Origin: Robertkochia solimangrovi
Lineage (GTDB): Bacteria > Bacteroidota > Bacteroidia > Flavobacteriales > Flavobacteriaceae
Assembly (NCBI RefSeq): GCF_007279655.1
Contig: NZ_QKWN01000001.1
Location: 868,001-932,000 of the forward strand
Direction: 5' to 3'
Length of the DNA stretch: 64,000 bases
Shown: piece by piece, positions 17,251-26,041 of the stretch
How the letters are laid out: each line of letters begins with the position of its first letter
Position numbering within the stretch: position 1 is the stretch's first letter
Notes under the pieces: model-generated
Seen by the model: only the letters and a program-made list of their open reading frames with translations
Told to the model about the DNA's origin: nothing
Database searches by the model: none
Position numbers and translations under genes: made by a program

Positions 17251-18537
17251 ATGAAAAAGGTAATACGCCGTAATTCAGTTTTGCGTATAGTAGTTATTGG
17301 AGTAGCTTTTCTGCTTTCATTTTCAACTTCTCTTCTAGCACAGGATGGAGATCCAGCCGCTGGGAAATCTTTGTTTAATACATATTGTGCCGCATGTCAC
17401 AACCTGGACAGGAAAATGACTGGTCCGGCGTTGCGCGGTGTCGGTGACAAATATGAGCGTCAGTGGCTTTATGACTGGGTTCATAACAGTCAGGCGCTGA
17501 TCAAGTCCGGTGATGCGGATGCGGCGGCGATCTGGGCTGAGTATCAGCCTGCGGTGATGACTGCTTTTCCTCAGTTGAGCGAGGCGGATATCGATAACAT
17601 CATCGCTTATACGATGCAACCTAAAGAAGAGCCAAAAACTGCGGAAGTTCCCGGAGTTGTTGGTGGAGCAACAGGAGGAGGTCAGTCAGGTATCGGAAAT
17701 AACGTGATCCTTGCTGCGCTGATTCTTGTGTTCGGACTTCTGGTGGTGATGCTTTATCTGGTGAATAAGACCTTGAGGAGGATCGCTGAAGCTAACGGTG
17801 TTGAATTCGCTTATGCGGAATCTGAAAAACGCATGCCGATCTGGAAAGCGTTCGTTAAGAATCAATTCCTTGTATTGGTTTCTGTAGTCTTCCTTTTATT
17901 AGGGGGTGCGTACTTCGCTTATGGATATATGATGCAGGTGGGTGTTGATCAGGGGTATATGCCGGTTCAGCCGATCCATTATTCACACAGAATCCACGCA
18001 GGAGATAATCAGATCGATTGTAAATATTGTCACTCTTCAGCAAGAGTTTCCAAAACTTCAGGTATCCCTTCGCTGAATGTGTGTATGAACTGTCATAAGA
18101 GTGTGATGGAGGTTGCTCCTGAAACTGCGACTGCCGAGCATTCTAAGGAATTTTATGATGGAGAGATTCAAAAGCTTTATAAGGCTGTTGGATGGGATGT
18201 GGATAACCAGGAATATACCGGTAAGACCGAGCCTGTGAAATGGGTTCGTATCCATAATCTTCCTGACTTCGCTTACTTCAACCACTCTCAGCACGTAACC
18301 GTTGCCGGTGTTGCTTGTCAGAAATGTCACGGTCCTGTTGAGGAGATGGAGGTAATGTATCAATATGCTCCGCTTACCATGGGATGGTGTATCAACTGTC
18401 ACAGAGAGACAGATGTTAAGATGGAGGGTAATGAGTATTACGAAAAGATTCACGAAGAATTGTCTAAGAAATATGGTGTTGATAAGCTGACGATCGCTCA
18501 GATGGGCGGACTCGAATGCGGTAAATGCCACTATTAA
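17251..18537 (+). CDS. actA: Alternative complex III multiheme cytochrome ActA, fused to an N-terminal monoheme domain
   Basis: Periplasmic electron-transfer subunit of the quinol-oxidising alternative complex III. The 428 residues carry six CXXCH heme-c sites. CAACH (about 47) sits in an N-terminal class-I cytochrome c domain after a signal peptide. CKYCH (about 253), CMNCH, CQKCH, CINCH and the terminal CGKCH form the pentaheme ActA part. Two membrane segments, near 148-170 and 203-226, separate the two parts. It is the first gene of actABCDEF-coxBA. Pentaheme ActA is the usual form, so the extra monoheme domain is a fusion that might hand electrons to the oxidase (inference). A terminator-like hairpin follows at 18546-18579. 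Confidence 0.94.
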   Translation: MKKVIRRNSVLRIVVIGVAFLLSFSTSLLAQDGDPAAGKSLFNTYCAACHNLDRKMTGPALRGVGDKYERQWLYDWVHNSQALIKSGDADAAAIWAEYQPAVMTAFPQLSEADIDNIIAYTMQPKEEPKTAEVPGVVGGATGGGQSGIGNNVILAALILVFGLLVVMLYLVNKTLRRIAEANGVEFAYAESEKRMPIWKAFVKNQFLVLVSVVFLLLGGAYFAYGYMMQVGVDQGYMPVQPIHYSHRIHAGDNQIDCKYCHSSARVSKTSGIPSLNVCMNCHKSVMEVAPETATAEHSKEFYDGEIQKLYKAVGWDVDNQEYTGKTEPVKWVRIHNLPDFAYFNHSQHVTVAGVACQKCHGPVEEMEVMYQYAPLTMGWCINCHRETDVKMEGNEYYEKIHEELSKKYGVDKLTIAQMGGLECGKCHY

Positions 18538-18545
18538 TAAGTTAG

Positions 18546-18579
18546 CCTTTAGTTGGCGATTGTTGACTAAAGGTTTTTT
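18546..18579 (+). terminator. Terminator-like hairpin between actA and actB
   Basis: CCTTTAGT (18546-18553) and ACTAAAGG (18566-18573) pair across 12 nt and are followed by six T. A weaker CCCT/AGGG plus T-run (18591-18612) and a hairpin at 18632-18650 follow. Because actB-coxA continues on the same strand, this probably trims or attenuates rather than fully ends transcription. Confidence 0.6.
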
Positions 18580-18673
18580 ATATGAGTATTCCCTTGTTTG
18601 CTGAGGGTTTTTAAAGGAACAGAATATACCGGATCTGTTTTTTACAGGTCAAATTAAAACAGTTAAATATAAC

Positions 18674-21600
18674 ATGGCATCAAACAAAAAATACTGGAAA
18701 AGTGTTGAGGAGCTAAACCCGAACAGCTCCATAGTTGAAACGCTTAAACAGAATGAGTTTGTTGAAGAAATTCCCGTAGATGAGTTCTTAGGAGATAAAG
18801 ATACATTGAGCTCTTCTTCAACTACCAGAAGGGATTTCCTTAAATATGTTGGATTCAGTACAGCTGCTGCTTCACTCGCTGCCTGTGAGGGCCCTGTGAA
18901 GAAGTCTATCCCCTACGTAGTACAGCCGGAGATGATCATTCCGGGTGTGGCAAACTATTATGCTACTACTATAGCAGATGGATATGATTTTGCCAATATA
19001 CTCATCAAGACCCGTGAAGGAAGGCCGATCAAAGTTGAGAACAACAAAGACGCGCGTTTCGGAAGCGGAGCTAATGCGAGAGTTCAAGCTTCGGTACTCG
19101 GACTTTATGATAGTTTGAGAGTTCAGGGGCCTAAGCATAATGGTGAGTTCGTTTCCTGGGAGGATCTTGATAAGGCGGTTGTTGCAGGATTGAATACTGC
19201 TCAAAATGCCGGAAAGAAGATCGTTCTGTTGACGCAGACTTTTGCCAGTCCGTCTACGACAAAGCTGATCTCTGAATTCAAAGCTAAATACGGTACTGTT
19301 GAGCATGTTGTTTATGATGCCATTTCAGAAGATGCTGCTTTAAATGCGTTTGAGGCGAAGTACGGGGTTCGTGCATTGGCTGATTACGATTTTTCAAAAG
19401 CTGAAGTGATCGTATCCTTTGGTGCTGACTTCCTTACCGACTGGCAAGGTGGTGGATTTGATTCCGGGTATGCGAAAAGCCGTGTTCCTGCTAAAGGAAA
19501 GATGTCGCGTCATATTCAGTTCGAATCCAATATGAGCCTTACCGGTTCAAATGCGGATAAGCGTGTGCCGCTTACTCCGGCGCAACAAAAAGTTGCTCTG
19601 GCAAAGTTTTACGGTTATTTGAGTGGACAGGGTGCCTCAGGTGATCTTCCGGAAGCGGTTGATCAGGCTGTTAAAAATGCGGCTGCACAAGTAGCTCGCG
19701 CAGGTAAGAACGCGGTTGTTGTAACCGGAATTCAGGATGAGGATGCTCAGACTGTGGTTCTTGCAATCAATGAAATGATCTCCAGTGTGGTGATGGATGT
19801 TAAGGCACCTAAGCTCGTAAGAAAAGGTGATGTCAAAGCTGTTTCACAACTGGTTAAAGATATGGCTGCAGGTAATGTTGGTGTGTTGATTACAAGCGGG
19901 GTGAATCCTGCTTATACATTGCCAAATGCAGCAGAATTTGATGAAGCTCTTAAAAATGTCGGACTTTCTGTTGCTTTCTCTATGAAGGAGGATGAGACTT
20001 CAGTTCAGACTACCTATATCGCTGCTGCTCCACATTATCTGGAGTCATGGGGTGATGTAGAGATGAAGAAAGGCTTCTTCGGACTTATTCAGCCGACTAT
20101 CCGTCCGCTTTTCAATACAAAGCAGTTCCAGGAAGCGCTTCTTGGTTGGACCGGAATCGGTATGAATTATCATGATTATATGAAGTCGTATTGGGAGGGA
20201 AGTATCCTTGGAGGGTCATCCTGGAACCAGGCGCTTCACGATGGTGTGTTCACAGGAGTTTCGGTAATCGATGAAGCAGCTTCAGAAGAAGTTGATCAAT
20301 TAGTGCCGGTTTCTGTTGCCGGAGCAGTTTCTAAGCTTTCGAAAGCCACTGCTGACGGAATGGAACTCACCTTATATCCTAAAGTTGGTATGGGGGATGG
20401 TCAGCAGGCTAATAACCCATGGCTTCAGGAGTTCCCTGATCCAATTTCCAGAGTGTCCTGGGATAACTACCTGACAGTTTCTAAGGCTGATGCTGAAGAG
20501 CGTGGTCTTGAAAATTATCATGTGGCTAATGGAGGACTTAATGGTAGTTATGCTAATGTTACCGTTAATGGAGTGACCATTAAAAATGTGCCGGTTCTTA
20601 TTCAGCCTGGTCAGGCTAAAGGCAGTGTCGGTCTTTCTTTTGGTTACGGGCGTAAGGCCGGACTTAAGCATGAAATGCAAACGGGTAAGAATGCTTACCT
20701 GTTCTACGGAGGTTTTAATCCGGTGCAAACCGTTACAATAGAGAAAGCAGGAGGGGATGATCACGAATTCGCTTGTATCCAGTTGCATAATACGCTGATG
20801 GGTAGAGGAGATATTCTGAAAGAAACTTCCCTTGAGATTTTCAATACTAAAAATTCAAGAGAATGGAACAAGTTGCCTCAGGTATCTTTGAACCATAATG
20901 AAGTAGATGCTTCAACCGTTGATTTGTGGAATGAATTCGACAGAAGTATCGGGCATCACTTCAATCTCTCAATCGACCTTAATGCATGTACCGGATGTGG
21001 TGCTTGTGTAATCGCTTGTCATGCAGAGAACAACGTACCTGTTGTTGGTAAAGCAGAGGTAAGAAAATCACGTGATATGCACTGGTTGCGTATCGACCGT
21101 TACTATTCTTCTGATGAGACATTCGAAGGGGATCTTGAGACTGTAGAAGGGATTTCAGGTCTTGGCGATTCATTGAGCACTTTCGGTGAGATGGAGCATG
21201 CATCTGAGAACCCTCAGGTGGCATTCCAGCCGGTAATGTGTCAACACTGTAATCATGCACCTTGTGAAACTGTTTGTCCTGTAGCGGCAACTTCACACGG
21301 TCGTCAGGGTCAGAACCACATGGCATATAACCGTTGTGTAGGTACCAGATATTGTGCGAACAACTGTCCTTACAAGGTACGTCGTTTCAACTGGTTCCTC
21401 TACAACAATAATGATGAGTTCGATTTCCATATGAATGACGACTTAGGTAAAATGGTTCTTAATCCGGATGTGACTGTTAGATCACGTGGGGTAATGGAGA
21501 AATGTTCACTTTGTATGCAGATGACTCAGAAGAGCATCCTTGATGCGAAACGTGAAGGACGTCCTGTGAAGGATGAAGAGTTCCAGACCGCTTGTTCAGC

Positions 21601-21763
21601 TGCATGTGGCAGTGGAGCCATCGTATTTGGTGACATCAATAATAAGGAAAGTCAGGTTGCTGAACTTAAAGAAAGCGACCGTGTGTATCACTTACTTGAG
21701 CATATCGGAACCAAGCCAAACGTGTTCTATCATGTGAAAGTGAGAAATACCCAAGAAGCATAA
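18674..21763 (+). CDS. actB: Alternative complex III iron-sulfur subunit ActB
   Basis: Large periplasmic subunit of alternative complex III, 1029 residues. Near residue 55 a twin-arginine motif (TTRRDFLKYVGF) precedes a lipobox-like SLAAC. Residues about 90-740 are a molybdopterin-oxidoreductase-like domain, which in ActB carries no molybdenum cofactor as far as known. From about 765 a four-cluster ferredoxin domain follows: CTGCGACVIAC, CQHCNHAPCETVCP, CVGTRYCANNCP and CSLCMQ with CSAACGS. The cysteine pattern is complete, so one 3Fe-4S and three 4Fe-4S clusters are expected. Codon use is like its neighbours. Confidence 0.97.
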   Translation: MASNKKYWKSVEELNPNSSIVETLKQNEFVEEIPVDEFLGDKDTLSSSSTTRRDFLKYVGFSTAAASLAACEGPVKKSIPYVVQPEMIIPGVANYYATTIADGYDFANILIKTREGRPIKVENNKDARFGSGANARVQASVLGLYDSLRVQGPKHNGEFVSWEDLDKAVVAGLNTAQNAGKKIVLLTQTFASPSTTKLISEFKAKYGTVEHVVYDAISEDAALNAFEAKYGVRALADYDFSKAEVIVSFGADFLTDWQGGGFDSGYAKSRVPAKGKMSRHIQFESNMSLTGSNADKRVPLTPAQQKVALAKFYGYLSGQGASGDLPEAVDQAVKNAAAQVARAGKNAVVVTGIQDEDAQTVVLAINEMISSVVMDVKAPKLVRKGDVKAVSQLVKDMAAGNVGVLITSGVNPAYTLPNAAEFDEALKNVGLSVAFSMKEDETSVQTTYIAAAPHYLESWGDVEMKKGFFGLIQPTIRPLFNTKQFQEALLGWTGIGMNYHDYMKSYWEGSILGGSSWNQALHDGVFTGVSVIDEAASEEVDQLVPVSVAGAVSKLSKATADGMELTLYPKVGMGDGQQANNPWLQEFPDPISRVSWDNYLTVSKADAEERGLENYHVANGGLNGSYANVTVNGVTIKNVPVLIQPGQAKGSVGLSFGYGRKAGLKHEMQTGKNAYLFYGGFNPVQTVTIEKAGGDDHEFACIQLHNTLMGRGDILKETSLEIFNTKNSREWNKLPQVSLNHNEVDASTVDLWNEFDRSIGHHFNLSIDLNACTGCGACVIACHAENNVPVVGKAEVRKSRDMHWLRIDRYYSSDETFEGDLETVEGISGLGDSLSTFGEMEHASENPQVAFQPVMCQHCNHAPCETVCPVAATSHGRQGQNHMAYNRCVGTRYCANNCPYKVRRFNWFLYNNNDEFDFHMNDDLGKMVLNPDVTVRSRGVMEKCSLCMQMTQKSILDAKREGRPVKDEEFQTACSAACGSGAIVFGDINNKESQVAELKESDRVYHLLEHIGTKPNVFYHVKVRNTQEA

Positions 21764-21797
21764 CAATTAATAACATTAGAATCAATTATATAAGGAT

Positions 21798-23528
21798 ATG
21801 GCGTCGCATTACGAAGCACCTATACGTAAACCTCTTGTAACCGGTGAAAAGTCTTATCACGATGTATCGGTAGATGTTGCAGCACCGGTAGAAGGACGGG
21901 CTAACAAGCAATGGTGGATCGTTTTTTCGATCTCTCTTGTTGCCTTTCTGTGGGGATTAGGTTGTATTTTATATACGGTATCCACAGGTATCGGAACCTG
22001 GGGACTTAACAAAACAGTAGGATGGGCCTGGGATATTACCAACTTCGTATGGTGGGTAGGTATCGGTCACGCCGGTACACTGATTTCAGCGGTATTATTA
22101 CTGTTCCGTCAAAAATGGAGAATGGCTATTAACCGTTCTGCGGAGGCAATGACGATTTTCTCGGTTGTTCAGGCAGGACTTTTCCCGATCATTCACATGG
22201 GTCGTCCATGGTTGGGTTATTGGGTACTCCCTATCCCGAACCAGTTCGGATCGCTTTGGGTGAACTTTAACTCTCCGCTGTTATGGGACGTATTTGCGAT
22301 CTCTACCTATCTTTCGGTTTCCCTTGTTTTCTGGTGGACTGGTCTGTTGCCTGACTTTGCGATGATCAGAGACCGTGCGGTGAAGCCTTTCCAGAAAAAG
22401 ATCTATAGCCTGGTGAGTTTCGGATGGAGTGGACGTGCGAAAGACTGGCAGCGTTTTGAAGAAGTATCACTTGTATTAGCGGGTCTTGCTACCCCACTTG
22501 TACTTTCTGTACACACGATCGTATCTTTTGACTTTGCTACTTCGGTTATTCCGGGATGGCACACCACGATCTTCCCTCCATATTTCGTTGCCGGGGCGAT
22601 CTTCTCAGGATTTGCGATGGTAAACACACTTCTTATTATCATGAGAAAAGTGTGTAATCTAGAAGATTATATCACAGTACAACATATCGAATTGATGAAC
22701 ATCGTAATCATGATCACAGGTTCTATCGTAGGATGTGCCTATATCACTGAGTTGTTTATCGCATGGTACTCAGGAGTGGAATACGAACAGTATGCATTCC
22801 TTAACAGAGCAACCGGACCTTACTGGTGGGCATACTGGAGTATGATGACATGTAACGTTTTCTCGCCACAGTTCATGTGGTTCAAGAAACTACGTACCAG
22901 TATCATGTTCTCTTTCTTTATCTCGATCGTGGTTAACATCGGGATGTGGTTTGAACGTTTCGTGATCATCGTGACTTCGCTTCACCGTGATTACCTTCCA
23001 TCTTCATGGACGATGTTCTCCCCTACTTTTGTGGATATCGGAATTTTCGTGGGAACTATTGGGTTCTTCTTCGTATTGTTCCTGCTTTATTCGAGAACAT
23101 TCCCTGTAATTGCGCAGGCAGAGGTTAAAACAATCCTTAAATCATCAGGTGAGCGTTACAAGAATCTTAGAGAAGCTGGTAAGACACTTGTAGGTACAGG
23201 AAGTGATGATAGAACATCTAAATATGTTGCTGCTGCTAAAGCTGAAGATGTTTCCAAACTACAACTGGATGCGGATAAGCAATCTGAACTACTTGCTAAC
23301 ATAGGTAGTTTTGATGCAGATGTTCATCAGGCTGATGATCTCAAAAAGATCAAAGGAATCGGACCTGTAATGGAGAAAGACCTGAACATTATCGGTATCT
23401 ATACTTATGAGCAGGTAAGTAAGATGACAGACAGAGAGTACGAATTATTGGATGCAATGACCGGTGCATTCCCAGGTAGAGCACAACGTGATGACTGGGC
23501 CGGACAAGCAAAAAACTTAATAAAATAA
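21798..23528 (+). CDS. actC: Alternative complex III NrfD-like membrane subunit ActC, with C-terminal helix-hairpin-helix-like extension
   Basis: Quinol-site membrane subunit related to NrfD/PsrC. The 576 residues hold about ten transmembrane helices up to residue about 440 (for example WWIVFSISLVAFLWGLGCIL; WWVGIGHAGTLISAVLLLF; FPIIHMGRPWLGYWVLPIPN). The C-terminal part of about 130 residues is soluble and contains DDLKKIKGIGPVMEKDLNII with a following helix, the look of an HhH-type domain. That extension is not needed for the NrfD fold and is the odd feature here. The gene follows actB by 34 bp. Confidence 0.95.
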   Translation: MASHYEAPIRKPLVTGEKSYHDVSVDVAAPVEGRANKQWWIVFSISLVAFLWGLGCILYTVSTGIGTWGLNKTVGWAWDITNFVWWVGIGHAGTLISAVLLLFRQKWRMAINRSAEAMTIFSVVQAGLFPIIHMGRPWLGYWVLPIPNQFGSLWVNFNSPLLWDVFAISTYLSVSLVFWWTGLLPDFAMIRDRAVKPFQKKIYSLVSFGWSGRAKDWQRFEEVSLVLAGLATPLVLSVHTIVSFDFATSVIPGWHTTIFPPYFVAGAIFSGFAMVNTLLIIMRKVCNLEDYITVQHIELMNIVIMITGSIVGCAYITELFIAWYSGVEYEQYAFLNRATGPYWWAYWSMMTCNVFSPQFMWFKKLRTSIMFSFFISIVVNIGMWFERFVIIVTSLHRDYLPSSWTMFSPTFVDIGIFVGTIGFFFVLFLLYSRTFPVIAQAEVKTILKSSGERYKNLREAGKTLVGTGSDDRTSKYVAAAKAEDVSKLQLDADKQSELLANIGSFDADVHQADDLKKIKGIGPVMEKDLNIIGIYTYEQVSKMTDREYELLDAMTGAFPGRAQRDDWAGQAKNLIK

Positions 23529-23531
23529 TCT

Positions 23532-24056
23532 ATGGCTTCTAAAGTAATACAAGCGTTATACAATGATGATGATGTTTTAATGTCAGCCGTTAAACGTGTA
23601 AGAGCTGCGCATCATCACATCGAGGAGATCTATTCCCCATTCCCTGTACACGGACTGGATAAAGCCATGGGATTAGCGCCGACGAGGATAGCTATCGCTT
23701 CTTTCCTTTACGGGTGTGTTGGATTAACAGTGGCAGTGACCATGATGAACTTCATCATGATCGAAGACTGGCCACAGAATATCGGTGGTAAACCAAGTTT
23801 CAGTTTCATCGAGAACATGCCGGCTTTCGTTCCGATCATGTTCGAATTAACGGTTTTCTTTGCTGCTCACCTTATGGTAATCACGTTTTATCTGCGCAGT
23901 AAATTGTGGCCTTTTAAACAGGCTGAGAATCCTGATGTAAGAACTACCGATGACCATTTCCTTATGGAAGTTGCATACGAAGGTAACGAAGAAGAAATTA
24001 GAGCTCTTTTGGTTGAGACCGGAGCCGTTGAAATAAAACTTTCAGAAAAGCATTAA
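23532..24056 (+). CDS. actD: Alternative complex III subunit ActD (DUF3341)
   Basis: Membrane subunit of alternative complex III, 174 residues. A soluble N-terminal ferredoxin-like part (MSAVKRVRAAHHHIEEIYSP, FPVHGLDKAMGLAPTR) precedes two transmembrane helices (near 57-80 and 98-122). A short C-terminal tail contains DDHFLMEV. The arrangement is standard for DUF3341. It lies 3 bp behind actC and 9 bp before actE, so the genes are tightly coupled. Confidence 0.95.
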   Translation: MASKVIQALYNDDDVLMSAVKRVRAAHHHIEEIYSPFPVHGLDKAMGLAPTRIAIASFLYGCVGLTVAVTMMNFIMIEDWPQNIGGKPSFSFIENMPAFVPIMFELTVFFAAHLMVITFYLRSKLWPFKQAENPDVRTTDDHFLMEVAYEGNEEEIRALLVETGAVEIKLSEKH

Positions 24057-24065
24057 TAAGTCGTA

Positions 24066-24632
24066 ATGAGAATTTTTAGCAAAATAACGATTGTTGTAAG
24101 TGTAGTTGGACTTCTGGCTGCTTGTAACAGTAACAAATCGACTCGAAACTACGAGTTCATGCCGAACATGTATGAATCGGTTGGATATGAAACTTATCAG
24201 GAATCTGCAGCCTTTGCCAATGGTAAAGAAGGGCAGCTTCCGGTTGAAGGGACCATTCCAAGAGGTTTTGTAAAATATGATTACGAGAACACCCTCGACG
24301 GGTATGCAATGGCCAAGGCCAATCTTAACAGCCCTCTGGATTCATTGGATTCTGAAAAGAACCTGAAGACAGGGAAAGAACTTTTCGATATTTACTGTGC
24401 TGTTTGCCACGGAACCAAGGGAGACGGACAAGGAGTATTGGTAAAACGTGAAAAGATCCTTGGGGTTCCTCGTTATGATGATGCCGGAAGGGCGATCACC
24501 GTTGGAAGTGTTTATCATGTTATTCATTACGGTTTGAACTCAATGGGTTCTTATGCAAATCAGCTCAATGAAAAAGAGCGTTGGCAGGTAGCTGAATACG
24601 TGTTGAAACTCAAGCAGGATTTACAAAAATAA
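24066..24632 (+). CDS. actE: Alternative complex III monoheme cytochrome ActE (lipoprotein)
   Basis: Membrane-anchored c-type cytochrome of 188 residues. A lipoprotein signal ends in LLAACNS (lipid Cys near 20). One heme site, CAVCHG, lies near residue 110 in the context GKELFDIYCAVCHGTKGDGQ; a likely axial Met is in YGLNSMGSYANQL. The N-terminal region (NYEFMPNMYESVGYE) is typical of ActE. It sits in the act operon between actD and actF. Confidence 0.94.
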   Translation: MRIFSKITIVVSVVGLLAACNSNKSTRNYEFMPNMYESVGYETYQESAAFANGKEGQLPVEGTIPRGFVKYDYENTLDGYAMAKANLNSPLDSLDSEKNLKTGKELFDIYCAVCHGTKGDGQGVLVKREKILGVPRYDDAGRAITVGSVYHVIHYGLNSMGSYANQLNEKERWQVAEYVLKLKQDLQK

Positions 24633-24665
24633 TTCAATCAACTATCAATAAGAAGATTTCAGGAT

Positions 24666-26006
24666 ATGTATACGTTTTCAAATAAATTAAGAACAGCAGC
24701 TTTTGTACTAATGATAGTTGGTGCTCTTGGATTGGTGTACGGTTTTTTATCAGCGCCTTCTACGGTAGCCGAAGCCCAGGAGATGGTGGCAGGAGCTCAT
24801 CATGATGAAGGTCATGATGCCGCTGAGGCTCATGCTGAACCAGCTGCCGGTCATGGAGAGCAAGCTCACGGAGATGCTCATGGTGAAGAAAGCCATGGTG
24901 ACGAACACGGAGAACATTTGTTGCATCAATTACAGAATAAGCCATGGGCTGCACTTTATGTGGCCGCTTTCTTTTTTATGATGATTTCATTGGGTGTTCT
25001 TGCCTTTTATGCAATCCAAAGAGCTGCACAGGCAGGATGGTCACCGGTATTGTTTCGTGTTATGGAAGGTATCACAGGATATTTGTTGCCGGGTGCACTA
25101 ATCGTATTCCTCCTACTTGCACTTTCAGGGTTCCATATGAACCACCTGTTCGTTTGGATGGATCCGGAAGTAGTAGCGCATGATGAACTTATTCAGGGTA
25201 AGACAGGTTTCTTAAATGTACCATTCTTCCTGTTACGCGCTTTCATCTATATCGCAGGATGGAGTGCATATCGTTTTTTCTCTCGTAAATTTTCAATCGC
25301 GCAGGATACTGCTGATGACGACAGTAACTTTAAAAAGAACTTCAGAATATCTGCCGCTTTCCTTGTGTTCTTCCTGGTATCAGAATCTATGATGTCTTGG
25401 GATTGGATCATGAGTGTGGATCCACACTGGTTCTCTACGCTATTTGGATGGTATGTATTCGCAAGTATGTTTGTTTCAGGAATCACTGTGATCGCATTGA
25501 TTACCATATACCTTAAATCTAAAGGATATCTTGAGCATGTAAATGACAGTCATCTTCACGATTTGGCCAAATTCATGTTCGGTATTAGCATCTTCTGGAC
25601 CTATCTTTGGTTCTCTCAATTCATGCTATACTGGTATTCAGATATCCCTGAAGAAGTAACCTACTTCGTAACCAGAATCGAAGATTATAAATTACCTTTC
25701 TTTGGAATGCTGGTTATGAACTTTGTGTTCCCGCTGTTAATACTTATGAACAGTGATTACAAGCGTGTAAACTGGTTTGTTGTAATGGCTGGTATCGTGA
25801 TCCTTTTAGGTCACTATATGGATATCTACAACATGGTCATGCCTGCAACAGTAGGAGATCAGTGGTTTATCGGAGCTGCAGAAATCGGAGGTATACTTTT
25901 CTTTGCCGGGTTGTTTATCTTTGTAGTGTTCAGTTCACTTACAAAAGCACCATTGTTGGCGAAGAGAAATCCATTTATTGAAGAAAGTAAACACTTTCAC
26001 TATTAA
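24666..26006 (+). CDS. actF: Alternative complex III membrane subunit ActF with His-rich loop
   Basis: Polytopic membrane subunit of 446 residues, related to ActC in overall design and without cofactors. About ten hydrophobic helices follow a first helix at about 10-30. Between helices 1 and 2 (about residues 42-88) lies a loop unusually rich in His, Glu and Ala (repeated HGE, HGD, AHG), with more than a dozen histidines. Such a loop could bind copper or other metal ions near the oxidase; this is inference. The gene is followed by coxB after 35 bp. Confidence 0.93.
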   Translation: MYTFSNKLRTAAFVLMIVGALGLVYGFLSAPSTVAEAQEMVAGAHHDEGHDAAEAHAEPAAGHGEQAHGDAHGEESHGDEHGEHLLHQLQNKPWAALYVAAFFFMMISLGVLAFYAIQRAAQAGWSPVLFRVMEGITGYLLPGALIVFLLLALSGFHMNHLFVWMDPEVVAHDELIQGKTGFLNVPFFLLRAFIYIAGWSAYRFFSRKFSIAQDTADDDSNFKKNFRISAAFLVFFLVSESMMSWDWIMSVDPHWFSTLFGWYVFASMFVSGITVIALITIYLKSKGYLEHVNDSHLHDLAKFMFGISIFWTYLWFSQFMLYWYSDIPEEVTYFVTRIEDYKLPFFGMLVMNFVFPLLILMNSDYKRVNWFVVMAGIVILLGHYMDIYNMVMPATVGDQWFIGAAEIGGILFFAGLFIFVVFSSLTKAPLLAKRNPFIEESKHFHY

Positions 26007-26041
26007 TTAATCACTAAACTAAGTAAACGGGATTAGATAAA

